Part shown: piece after piece, positions 16,084-22,944 of the stretch
How the letters are laid out: the number at the start of each line of letters is the position of its first letter
Position numbering within the stretch: the stretch's first letter is position 1
Assembly: GCA_011523735.1 (NCBI GenBank)
Contig: WTGB01000113.1
Coordinates: 1-34,155 of the forward strand
Length of the DNA: 34,155 bases
Origin: Chloroflexota bacterium
Lineage (GTDB): Bacteria; Chloroflexota; Anaerolineae; Aggregatilineales; Phototrophicaceae
Direction: 5' to 3'
Program-made: the position numbers and the translations under genes
The notes under the pieces: model-generated
What the model was told of the DNA's origin: nothing
Seen by the model: the letters and a program-made list of their open reading frames with translations, nothing else
The model's database searches: none

Positions 16084-16195
16084 GAGTCAAACTCCGGCTA
16101 GAATGGCGGCAATGATAATGCTTGCGGCGGCGGATGAGAATGTGGATTGTGGGGCAACCTAATTTGCAGAATCAACAACAATGGAAATGCGAACT

Positions 16196-16528
16196 CTAGT
16201 TGAGGTCTCTCAGCAATTTTCTCATTTCACTGGCGCCCACGTCACCCTTGTCCGATTTTGAATAGATGTGGAAGAACAGGCAGTTGTGGTCATCCAAAGG
16301 ATGGTAGATTGCGCGGAAACCGCCGCTCTTGCCGCGTCGGGCGAAGCGATTGGTCAAGCAAACCTTGTAGAGCGCCTTACCATAGCCAGACATTCGCGCA
16401 CCGCGGTAACCGGAGTCCACAATTTCATCAATCATAGCTTTGATATCTTGGTTTATACGACGGAATCTTCGCCGCAGCTGTGTCACGTCTCTATCAAAGT
16501 CCGACGTGGTAACGATTTCAATCGACAT
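16196..16528 (-). CDS. RelE-family toxin of a type II toxin-antitoxin pair
   Basis: A 110-residue basic protein of the RelE/ParE fold, an mRNA interferase or similar toxin held inactive by its partner. The end of the fold is characteristic: GKSGGFRAIYHPLDDHNCLFF-type strands at about 68-86, then the IYSKSDKGDVGASEMRKLL segment, as in RelE proteins of the GKSGGxR type. It opens with helix-forming FDRDVTQLRRRFRRINQDI. It lies 12 nt downstream of a small acidic gene that fits an antitoxin, in the antitoxin-first order. The ATG at 16528 has only a weak ribosome site, so translational coupling to the antitoxin is likely. No defect is visible; it looks functional. Confidence 0.85.
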   Translation of the reverse strand: MSIEIVTTSDFDRDVTQLRRRFRRINQDIKAMIDEIVDSGYRGARMSGYGKALYKVCLTNRFARRGKSGGFRAIYHPLDDHNCLFFHIYSKSDKGDVGASEMRKLLRDLN

Positions 16529-16540
16529 TGACCGAGGTGA

Positions 16541-16777
16541 TTAGTCATCCATCGCGTCAAGTTCTTCCAGCAATTCGTGAATAGGACGATGATCGCCGTC
16601 TATTGCTGCCTTGTAACCCTTGGCGATGCGATCAAGAACCTCCTCTTTGGTGAGGTCGCGATAACTCGCCGGGTCATTCTCTTCGGCGGGTGATTCGGCA
16701 AGGTCATTGGTTTCCATCGCCTCAAGCGCCTCATCTACGCGGGATTTTGCGCCAGGATCAAGTGCATGGTTCTTCAT
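16541..16777 (-). CDS. Antitoxin partner of the RelE-type toxin
   Basis: A 78-residue acidic protein (very rich in E and D, ending ELLEELDAMDD) directly upstream of the RelE-like toxin. The N-terminus MKNHALDPGAKSRVDEALEAME may form the toxin-neutralising or DNA-binding helices, and the C-terminal part EEVLDRIAKGYKAAIDGDHRPIHELLEEL is helical. It has no clear ribbon-helix-helix or helix-turn-helix motif, so the assignment rests on size, charge and position. The ATG at 16777 follows GGAGAAAG. The pair would be autoregulated from the promoter at 16828-16856 if it follows the usual pattern. Confidence 0.75.
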   Translation of the reverse strand: MKNHALDPGAKSRVDEALEAMETNDLAESPAEENDPASYRDLTKEEVLDRIAKGYKAAIDGDHRPIHELLEELDAMDD

Positions 16778-16827
16778 GATTGTCTTTCTCCAAAATCTGC
16801 AACTGCGACGATCATTGACGTATCAGC

Positions 16828-16856
16828 AGTCTAAACGATAATGCAACAAGTACCAA
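16828..16856 (-). promoter_or_regulatory. Promoter of the toxin-antitoxin operon
   Basis: On the minus strand TTGGTA (plus-strand 16851-16856) and TAGACT (16828-16833) are 17 bp apart, and the antitoxin starts 51 nt downstream of the -10. The region to 16889 is the shared divergent gap with the PIG-L gene. Sequence prediction only. Confidence 0.5.
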
Positions 16857-16888
16857 GATTTGCGAGCTCAAGACTCAGAGGACAAGCC

Positions 16889-17698
16889 ATGCCAACTGAC
16901 TATGACAAGCTCCAGCCAGCGCCAATGCGAGACGAGCCTTACCACATCGTCGTGACAGCCGCCCACCATGACGACATCGAATTTGGCGCGGCCGGCAGCG
17001 TGGCGCGCTGGATCCGCGCTGAGGGCGCAACGGTCACCTACGTCATCATCACCGATGGCGGCTCGGGCAGCAACGACCCGTCCATGACCCGGGCCGAGCT
17101 TGTGGCGCTGCGGCGGGAAGAGCAGCTGAAAGCGGCTGCCATCGTAGGCGTCAGCGATGTGCGCTTTCTCGATTATCCTGACGGCACGTTGCAAGCGTCG
17201 CTTGATTTGCGGCGGGACTTGACGCGCATCATCCGCGAGACGAAGCCCTACCGAGTCGTCTGCCAGGATCCAACTACGGTCTTCGTGCGCAGCCAGTACA
17301 TCAACCACCCGGACCATCGCGCGGCCGGCGAGGCGACGCTCTATGCCGCCTTCCCCAGCGCCGAGACCAGACCCGTCTTCCCCGAACTGCTGGCGGAAGG
17401 TTATGAGCCGCACAAGATCGGCGAGCTTTACATGGACCTGACGATGGAGTCCAGCCATTTCGTCGATATCAGCAGCACGGTCGAGTTGAAGATGGCGGCG
17501 CTGGGCGCGCATGTGTCGCAGATCGGGGCGGGCGAGGATTTCGAGAACGGGGCGATGAAGTGGATTACGGAGCACAACCGCGAGGGCGGCCAGCTGGTCG
17601 GCGTCGAATACGCCGAGTATTTCCGGGTGATGAAATTTGACGAAGAACGCCAAAGCCTGTTCGACGAAGAGCAGGAGAGTTTGCATGCGGGGGGCTGA
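16889..17698 (+). CDS. PIG-L family zinc-dependent deacetylase
   Basis: A 269-residue enzyme of the LmbE/PIG-L group, which removes N-acetyl groups from sugar derivatives or related small molecules using zinc. Metal motifs are AHHDDIEFG at 25-33 (the family AHPDDExxG with Pro replaced by His) and the distal HPDHR at 140-144. TDGGSGSNDP (about 55-64) and RREEQLKAAAIVG are also typical. The start at 16889 is preferred because AGAGGA lies 7 nt upstream; an ATG 48 nt earlier has no site. It is followed after 87 nt by the FAH hydrolase gene, which has its own promoter candidate. The substrate is not known; bacillithiol/mycothiol-type or N-acetylhexosamine compounds are possible. Confidence 0.88.
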   Translation: MPTDYDKLQPAPMRDEPYHIVVTAAHHDDIEFGAAGSVARWIRAEGATVTYVIITDGGSGSNDPSMTRAELVALRREEQLKAAAIVGVSDVRFLDYPDGTLQASLDLRRDLTRIIRETKPYRVVCQDPTTVFVRSQYINHPDHRAAGEATLYAAFPSAETRPVFPELLAEGYEPHKIGELYMDLTMESSHFVDISSTVELKMAALGAHVSQIGAGEDFENGAMKWITEHNREGGQLVGVEYAEYFRVMKFDEERQSLFDEEQESLHAGG

Positions 17699-17720
17699 AA
17701 ATCCACGGTCCCGCCCGCAA

Positions 17721-17750
17721 TTGTCGCGCGGCGGTCTGAAGCGGTAGAAT
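17721..17750 (+). promoter_or_regulatory. Promoter of the FAH hydrolase-epimerase pair
   Basis: TTGTCG (17721-17726) and TAGAAT (17745-17750) are 18 bp apart in the 87-bp gap after the PIG-L gene. The start codon lies 35 nt downstream with GAAGGA before it. Prediction only; a continuous transcript from the PIG-L gene is also possible. Confidence 0.45.
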
Positions 17751-17785
17751 ATGCGCCTGGTGGATAGCGACTGAGAAGGACAACC

Positions 17786-18661
17786 ATGATTCTGACAACC
17801 TATCAAACAGACGATGGCAACAAGCTAGGCATCAAGACCGAGCGCGGGATATTGGATGTGGCGGCGGCTGCTGTGGCGACAGGCGTCGCCTGCCCCTCAA
17901 GCGCGGACGAGGTTTATGCGCAAGGGAACGGGGTGCTGCCCGCACTCAGAGCGCTGGCCGATGCCGCGGATGACGTGGCGCTCTATCTTGATGAAGCCGA
18001 ATTGACGTACGCGCCGGTTGTGCCGAATCCGGGCAAGATCCTCTGCGTGGGGCTGAACTACAGCAAACACGCGGCTGAGTCGGGCGCGGCGCCACCGGAG
18101 GAGCCGGTGCTCTTCAGCAAGTTCAACAACAGCCTGGCCGCGCCCAATGAAGACATTCCACTGCAAGCCGATTGGAAGACGGTGGATTATGAGTCGGAGT
18201 TGGGCGTGGTCATGGGCGCGACTGTGCGTAACATCTCGGTTGACGAGGCGCTGGACGCGGTCTTCGGCTATTGCAATATGAACGACCTCAGCGAGCGCGA
18301 CTTGCAGATGCGTAGCGGGCAGTGGCTGCTGGGCAAGACCCTCGACAAGTTCCTGCCACTGGGACCTTATGTGGTCACGGCGGACGAGATACCCGACCCG
18401 CAGAACCTGGCGATCAAAGGCTGGCTGAATGGCGAACTGCGGCAGGACAGCAATACAGCCGATATGATTTTCAGCGTCGCCGAGGTCATCGCCTACGCCA
18501 GCAAGATCATGACGCTGGAAGCGGGCGACATCATCAGCACCGGCACGCCGGAAGGCGTCATCCTGGGCATGGACCCGCGCGTCTGGCTGAAGCCCGGTGA
18601 CGAATATGTGGTCGAAGTCGAAGGGCTGGGCAGGCTGGCCAATCGCATGGTCGAGGCCTAA
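17786..18661 (+). CDS. Fumarylacetoacetate hydrolase (FAH) family protein
   Basis: A 291-residue metal-dependent C-C hydrolase or isomerase acting on 2,4-diketo acids or related compounds, cytoplasmic. The family core is complete: KILCVGLNYSKHAAESG (about 84-100), the metal ligands Glu136 and Glu138 in DYESELGVVMG, Asp167 in NMNDLSERDLQ, Lys184 in LLGKTLDKFLPLGP, and the end motif IISTGTPEGVILGMDP. The N-terminal about 75-residue cap precedes it. Members near sugar genes include 2,4-diketo-3-deoxy-L-fuconate hydrolase, but the exact substrate is open. ATG 17786 follows GAAGGACAACC. The epimerase gene starts 2 nt after the stop. Confidence 0.88.
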   Translation: MILTTYQTDDGNKLGIKTERGILDVAAAAVATGVACPSSADEVYAQGNGVLPALRALADAADDVALYLDEAELTYAPVVPNPGKILCVGLNYSKHAAESGAAPPEEPVLFSKFNNSLAAPNEDIPLQADWKTVDYESELGVVMGATVRNISVDEALDAVFGYCNMNDLSERDLQMRSGQWLLGKTLDKFLPLGPYVVTADEIPDPQNLAIKGWLNGELRQDSNTADMIFSVAEVIAYASKIMTLEAGDIISTGTPEGVILGMDPRVWLKPGDEYVVEVEGLGRLANRMVEA

Positions 18662-18663
18662 AC

Positions 18664-19608
18664 ATGGCGGATACCTACCTGGTCACGGGCGGCATGGGCT
18701 GCATCGGCGCCTGGACGCTCTATCACTTGCACAAGAGCGGCAAACGGGCGGTCAATTTTGACGCGAGCGCTGACCGACAGCGCATCGATTGGCTGATGAG
18801 CGCGGAGGAACAGGAGAGCATCAGCTTCCTGCAAGGCGACCTGCGCGACAGTGAGATGGTCAAGGCGGTTTTCGCCGAGCACGATGTCAGTCATGTGATA
18901 CATCTGGCGGCGCTGCAAGTGCCGTTTTGCCGCGCCAACCCCAGCTTGGGGGCCGCGGTCAACGTCACGGGCACTGTCAACATCTTCGAGGCGGCGAAAG
19001 CGCAGGGCGTCAATCACATCGCCTACGCTTCGTCCATCGGCGTATACGGTCCGCCCTCCGAGTTCCCGCCTGGCTTGATCGCCAACGACGCGCCGCAGAA
19101 CCCGCGCACGTTATATGGCGCCTACAAAGCTTGCACCGAGCAGGTGGGGAAAGTCTACTACTACGATGACGGCATCAGCAGCACCTGCTTGCGACCCTAC
19201 ACGGTTTACGGCGTCGGGCGGGATCAAGGCATGACCAGCGAGCCGACCAAGGCGCTGGCAGCAGCGGTCAAGGGCCAGCCCTTCAAGATCGGCTTCAGCG
19301 GGACGATGCAGTTTCAGCTGGCGGCCGATGTGGCGCGGCAATTCATCCTGGCGGCCGAGCAGCAGCTGGACGGCGCTTATGGTTTCAATCTGGGCGGGAA
19401 GCCGGCGACCGTTTCAGAGTTTGTCGGCTTCGCCAAGGATGTCTTGCCAGAAGCGGAGATCGATGTGGCCGATGCGCCGCTGCCATTCCCGGCCGGCTTC
19501 GATGACAGCGCGCTGCGGGAGAGTTTTGGCAGGGTGTATGAGACGCCGTTGGATGAGGGCATTGCGGCTACCATCGCGCATATGCAGCGGTTGGGGGATG
19601 CGATCTAG
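18664..19608 (+). CDS. NAD-dependent epimerase/dehydratase (extended SDR)
   Basis: A 314-residue Rossmann-fold enzyme acting on a nucleotide sugar or free sugar derivative. It has GGMGCIG (about 9-15) for dinucleotide binding, the LAALQVPFCR and NVTGTVNIFEA segments of the extended SDR group, the catalytic tyrosine-lysine pair YGAYK (Tyr151, Lys155), and SSIGVYGPP before it. The RPYTVYGVGRDQG substrate-loop motif is near residue 178-190. It is two nucleotides downstream of the FAH-family gene and probably translated from the same message, which suggests a joint role in converting one carbohydrate acid. Its stop lies 10 bp from the convergent Uma2 gene. Confidence 0.9.
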   Translation: MADTYLVTGGMGCIGAWTLYHLHKSGKRAVNFDASADRQRIDWLMSAEEQESISFLQGDLRDSEMVKAVFAEHDVSHVIHLAALQVPFCRANPSLGAAVNVTGTVNIFEAAKAQGVNHIAYASSIGVYGPPSEFPPGLIANDAPQNPRTLYGAYKACTEQVGKVYYYDDGISSTCLRPYTVYGVGRDQGMTSEPTKALAAAVKGQPFKIGFSGTMQFQLAADVARQFILAAEQQLDGAYGFNLGGKPATVSEFVGFAKDVLPEAEIDVADAPLPFPAGFDDSALRESFGRVYETPLDEGIAATIAHMQRLGDAI

Positions 19609-19618
19609 GGAGTCTGGG

Positions 19619-20203
19619 CTAGCTTTCGGCACTCGGCGGAAAGAGCTTGGTCAGCGCCAATTCGAAACCGGGCAGGACGTCTTCGCCGGAGAGTAGGCCA
19701 TCGCAGGCGACGAATTCTATATCGAGTCGTAAGCCCTCGGCAGCGCGGCAAACATCGACGCCCTTTTCAGCGGGCAGGACGATCCATACCAGCGATGAGC
19801 CATTGTCGAGGTAGATTTGCGCCTTGCGTCGAAGCTGAATTAGCGTATTGCTGGGCGAAGCGATTTCCACAGACAAATCGGGCATGATGGAAAGGAATTC
19901 ATCTTCAGGCTGCTGGCTCAAACGCGCATGGCTTACAAAAGCGACATCCGGAGCGAGCAGCGTAGTACGGTCGCCAGCCGGGTAAAAGCCTAGCTCAGTA
20001 TGCACTTCGCCCAAGTCTTTAGAAAGAACAAAATCTTGCATAAAGTAGCCCAGCAGAGACGCTGTACGCGAATGCTTCCGCTTGACCGGCGACATCTCAA
20101 ATAGCTCTCCGTCAATTAGATAAAATCGGCGGCGATTATATTCTGGTGTGCGGAGCAAATCCTGGACGCTATCGACCGTGTGCAACTGCTGTCGGATGAC
20201 CAT
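19619..20203 (-). CDS. Uma2 family putative nuclease (PD-(D/E)xK fold)
   Basis: A 194-residue soluble protein of the Uma2 (DUF820) group, very common in multicopy in Chloroflexota and Cyanobacteria; the fold is that of restriction endonucleases but the biological role is unsettled. Visible: YLIDGELFEMSPVKRKHSR at about 28-46, LLAPDVAFVSHARL (Asp of the catalytic set), the hallmark DLSVEIASPSN near 108-118 and the LRRKAQIYLDNG with Lys and Leu pattern, followed by WIVLPAEKGVDVCR. The start at 20203 (ATG) has no strong ribosome site. It converges with the epimerase gene 10 bp away. Confidence 0.85.
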   Translation of the reverse strand: MVIRQQLHTVDSVQDLLRTPEYNRRRFYLIDGELFEMSPVKRKHSRTASLLGYFMQDFVLSKDLGEVHTELGFYPAGDRTTLLAPDVAFVSHARLSQQPEDEFLSIMPDLSVEIASPSNTLIQLRRKAQIYLDNGSSLVWIVLPAEKGVDVCRAAEGLRLDIEFVACDGLLSGEDVLPGFELALTKLFPPSAES

Positions 20204-20412
20204 ATCGCGTTGCCTTGCGCTTCAGTTAAGCGTAGCATAACATATTCTGCGCAATAAACGGGAGCTTGTCAAATGCCAGGACGCAACCCGCAAGTCGCCG
20301 GCATACTTCTTCAAGATCGCCGTGCGCGCGCGTCCGCAAGGGCAAAGCTTGCGACATTGGAGCGATAGAATACGTACACAAAGAGTAGAGGCCAGATAAC
20401 GGAAAACGTATC

Positions 20413-20446
20413 GTCTTTTCTGTGTCCTCTGCATTTCTGTGGTGAG
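20413..20446. repeat. Intergenic motif of the ACCACAGA...AGAGGACACAGA type
   Basis: In the 266-bp gap before sppA, the minus strand reads ACCACAGAAATGCAGAGGACACAGAAAAGACGA. Such purine-rich ACAGAG repeats are a recurring intergenic motif in many bacterial chromosomes. Only one copy is in this window, so this is recalled rather than shown. The rest of 20204-20412 has no recognisable gene; a TAGAAT -10-like element lies at 20366-20371 without a matching -35. Confidence 0.35.
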
Positions 20447-20469
20447 CTACAACAAAGAGAGACCACGCC

Positions 20470-22143
20470 ATGTCCAAAACCATGCGAATGATCCAGCAGA
20501 TGAGCGTCAGCCTGCTCAATATGCAGCGGGCCCGCGTCAAAGCCATCGACTACGTAATGATTAGGGTGCCGTCTTCCTTCGCACCAGTACCCAAAGAGCG
20601 CAACCTCGTGCAGCGACAGATCCTCGGCGCGCCGCCGATGAGCCTGATGGAATTTGTGGGGGCGCTGGAACGCATCGGCGAAGATCCGCGCACACTCGGC
20701 GTGATTTTGTATTTCCGCGGCTTGTCCGCCAGCACCGCCGACTTGCAGACGATGCGCGACGCCATCCTGCGCCTGCGGGACAAGGGCAAACGTGCATTGA
20801 GCTATGCGCCCGGTTATCGCACGCTGGAGTATTTCGTCGCCAGCGCTTGTGACGAGATCCTGTTGCCGCCCGGCGGCATGCTCGAGACATCGGGCCTCTT
20901 CAGCCAGCAGGTCTTTCTCAAGGAAGGCATGAACGCGGCCGGCCTAACATTCGACTCGGTGGCGATCTCCCCCTACAAGAGCGCCGCCGACATGTTGACG
21001 CGCGCAGAACCCTCGCCCGAAGGTCGAGACCAGACCAATTGGCTGCTGGACTCAATCTATGAGACGGTCATCGATGGCATCGCCGCCACGCGGAAGATGA
21101 AACCAGACGAGGTCAAGTACATGATCGACGGCGCCTTGCACATGAGTAATGCGGCGCTGGAGGCGGGTTATGTCGATGGCGTCATGAACGAGGAGAAACT
21201 GCTCGAATATCTCGGCGTCGGCAAGATCACTATGTGGGAAGAGGCAAATGGACAGGTCTACTTGCCGGAGCGGGATTTCAGCGGGAAGTATGTGGCTGTG
21301 ATTTACGCCGGCGGCATGATCGTCGATGGCGAAAGCGCTACCCCGCCAAGCGATATGCCCATCCCCATTCCCTTCGTCGGCGGCGAGCGGCTGGGCGATA
21401 TCACACTAAATCAGCAAGTGCGCAACCTGATGCGAGACCCGCAATGCGGCGCGCTGGTGCTCTATATCGACAGCGGCGGCGGCTCCGCGACCGCCTCAGA
21501 ATCGATGGCGTCCGCGCTGAGCGAATTCGCCAAGTCGCGGTCCCTCGTGGTTTACATGGGTGGCGTAGCGGGCTCGGGCGGCTACTATATCGCGACGCCG
21601 GCGCACTGGATCGTGGCGCAGGCCGGCACGATCACCGGCTCAATCGGCGTCATTATGGGCAAGCTCGTGAATAATGAGATGCTGAAGAAGCTACGCTTCA
21701 ACGCCTACTCCTACCTGCGCGGTGACAACGCCAACCTAAACGCGGGAGAGAGCCACTTCAGCGACGAACAGCGCGATATGATCCGCGGCAGCATTGAGCA
21801 TATCTACGAGCAATTTCTCGGGCGCGTGGCGGAGAGCCGCGGAAAATCAATTGACGAGATTGATGCCATCGGCGGCGGGCGCGTCTGGACCGGCGAGCAG
21901 GCGCTGGAGCGGGGGCTGGTCGATGAGCTAGGCAGCTTGCGGCGGGCGCTGGACAAGGCGCGGGAATTGGCGAACTTGCCGGAGACGGCGCCGGCTATCC
22001 TGGTGCGTGAGAAAGGCAAGCCCATCGGCGTACAAGTGGCGGAGCAGAATCCGGCGGCGCTGGCGGGTTATGCGCTGGAAGGGCTGGAATTGCTGAGCAA
22101 TCGGGCGCAGTGTCTCATGCCATTTGAGTGGCGGGTGAAATGA
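20470..22143 (+). CDS. sppA: Signal peptide peptidase SppA-like, 67-kDa type (S49)
   Basis: A 557-residue protein with two S49/crotonase-like halves, as in E. coli SppA: the Ser-Lys dyad enzyme that degrades cleaved signal peptides. The catalytic Lys is Lys170 in SPYKSAADMLTR and the nucleophile is Ser369 in GGVAGSGGYYIA; DSGGGSATASE precedes it. Both are in the expected halves, so the protein should be active. Unlike E. coli SppA there is no obvious N-terminal membrane anchor: the first 40 residues (MSKTMRMIQQMSVSLLNMQR) are amphipathic at best. It may be peripheral or soluble, like some cyanobacterial and plant homologues. Start at ATG 20470 after AGAGAG. The DUF488 gene overlaps its end by 4 bp. 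Confidence 0.93.
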   Translation: MSKTMRMIQQMSVSLLNMQRARVKAIDYVMIRVPSSFAPVPKERNLVQRQILGAPPMSLMEFVGALERIGEDPRTLGVILYFRGLSASTADLQTMRDAILRLRDKGKRALSYAPGYRTLEYFVASACDEILLPPGGMLETSGLFSQQVFLKEGMNAAGLTFDSVAISPYKSAADMLTRAEPSPEGRDQTNWLLDSIYETVIDGIAATRKMKPDEVKYMIDGALHMSNAALEAGYVDGVMNEEKLLEYLGVGKITMWEEANGQVYLPERDFSGKYVAVIYAGGMIVDGESATPPSDMPIPIPFVGGERLGDITLNQQVRNLMRDPQCGALVLYIDSGGGSATASESMASALSEFAKSRSLVVYMGGVAGSGGYYIATPAHWIVAQAGTITGSIGVIMGKLVNNEMLKKLRFNAYSYLRGDNANLNAGESHFSDEQRDMIRGSIEHIYEQFLGRVAESRGKSIDEIDAIGGGRVWTGEQALERGLVDELGSLRRALDKARELANLPETAPAILVREKGKPIGVQVAEQNPAALAGYALEGLELLSNRAQCLMPFEWRVK

Positions 22144-22655
22144 TGGAACAGCGAGAGATTTTGACGATAGGCTATGGCGGGCGAGGAACGATTGAGTTCC
22201 TCGAGTTGCTGACCCGCTATCAAATTGAGTTGCTGGTCGATGTGCGCACCGTGCCCTACTCGGGATACTATGCGGATTTTTGCAAAGATGCGCTGTCCCG
22301 AAAATTGACAGACAATGGCATCGCTTATCAATGGCTGAAGGCATTAGGCGGGCGCCCGGACGATGATGATTGCTTTGTAGGCGGCAAGCTGAATGCGTCT
22401 CGCTGCGAGAAACGTGACTGGTATCAGCGCGGCATAGCGCGCTTGAAGACACTGGCGCGGGAGCAGCGCGTCGCCATCATGTGCAGCGAGAAAGACCCGG
22501 CGCATTGTCATCGCAGCTTCGTGCTGGGCGCGACCCTGGCGAAGGATGCGAGTTTTGCAATGCTTCATATTGATAAAGCGGGCGAACTCAAGACGCAAGC
22601 CGCGCTTGAAGGGGAAATCAAACCGCGCCAGCTTGATATGCAAGTCTTGCTCTAA
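22140..22655 (+). CDS. DUF488 family protein
   Basis: A 171-residue soluble protein of the DUF488 family, whose function is not established. The family signatures are present: ILTIGYGGRGTIEFLELL at the N-terminus, LLVDVRTVPYSG (about 33-44) and the strongly conserved CSEKDPAHCHRSFV with two Cys and a His (about 116-129). The ATG at 22140 overlaps the sppA stop (ATGA), with another ATG 3 nt later, so it is translationally coupled to sppA. It ends before a gap that holds two hairpin repeats. Confidence 0.88.
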   Translation: MMEQREILTIGYGGRGTIEFLELLTRYQIELLVDVRTVPYSGYYADFCKDALSRKLTDNGIAYQWLKALGGRPDDDDCFVGGKLNASRCEKRDWYQRGIARLKTLAREQRVAIMCSEKDPAHCHRSFVLGATLAKDASFAMLHIDKAGELKTQAALEGEIKPRQLDMQVLL

Positions 22656-22736
22656 GGAAACCTTGATTAAGCCGAAGAATACAATTAGTTCCATGTTAGT
22701 CTTGCGAAGAAGTGATCTGTAGCGGATGGCGCAGGC

Positions 22737-22761
22737 GGGCGACTCACAGAGTCGCCCCTAC
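22737..22761. repeat. GTAG-hairpin repeat, 25-bp copy
   Basis: Arms GGGCGACTC and GAGTCGCCC (perfect 9-bp stem, ACA loop), then CTAC. Compared with the neighbouring copy the inner stem pairs are changed but complementary. The 22656-22944 gap holds this and the copy at 22798, and otherwise no gene; a longer in-frame start of the next gene would translate through the second repeat. Confidence 0.85.
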
Positions 22762-22797
22762 ATCGATTCTTTTTCGGTGTAATCGGTGGCAAAAGTT

Positions 22798-22822
22798 GGG
22801 CGAGCCACCGGCTCGCCCCTAC
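22798..22822. repeat. GTAG-hairpin repeat, second 25-bp copy in the gap
   Basis: Arms GGGCGAGCC and GGCTCGCCC (perfect 9-bp stem, ACC loop), then CTAC. It lies 61 bp after the first copy and points the same way. Confidence 0.85.
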
Positions 22823-22944
22823 GTCTCGCGACCGCCGAGAGGTTGAAACTGGAAAGCGTCCATCGCTACCCATTTCCGCGCGTCGCCAGTAAAATCCGCA
22901 GTTCACAGAAGTTCCCGAAACCTAGACTACGAGGACAATCTCCC

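Noticed and set aside
16868..17806. 312-residue open frame on the minus strand
   Set aside because: Opposite the PIG-L gene and running into the FAH gene start; no motif and no ribosome site.
20335..20353. CGCAAG-N7-CTTGCG hairpin before sppA
   Set aside because: Six-bp stem without a T-run and not near a start or stop; no function can be assigned.
22786..22944. N-terminal extension of the PepF frame
   Set aside because: Reads through a hairpin repeat, has no family match, and a good ribosome site exists at the 22945 start.
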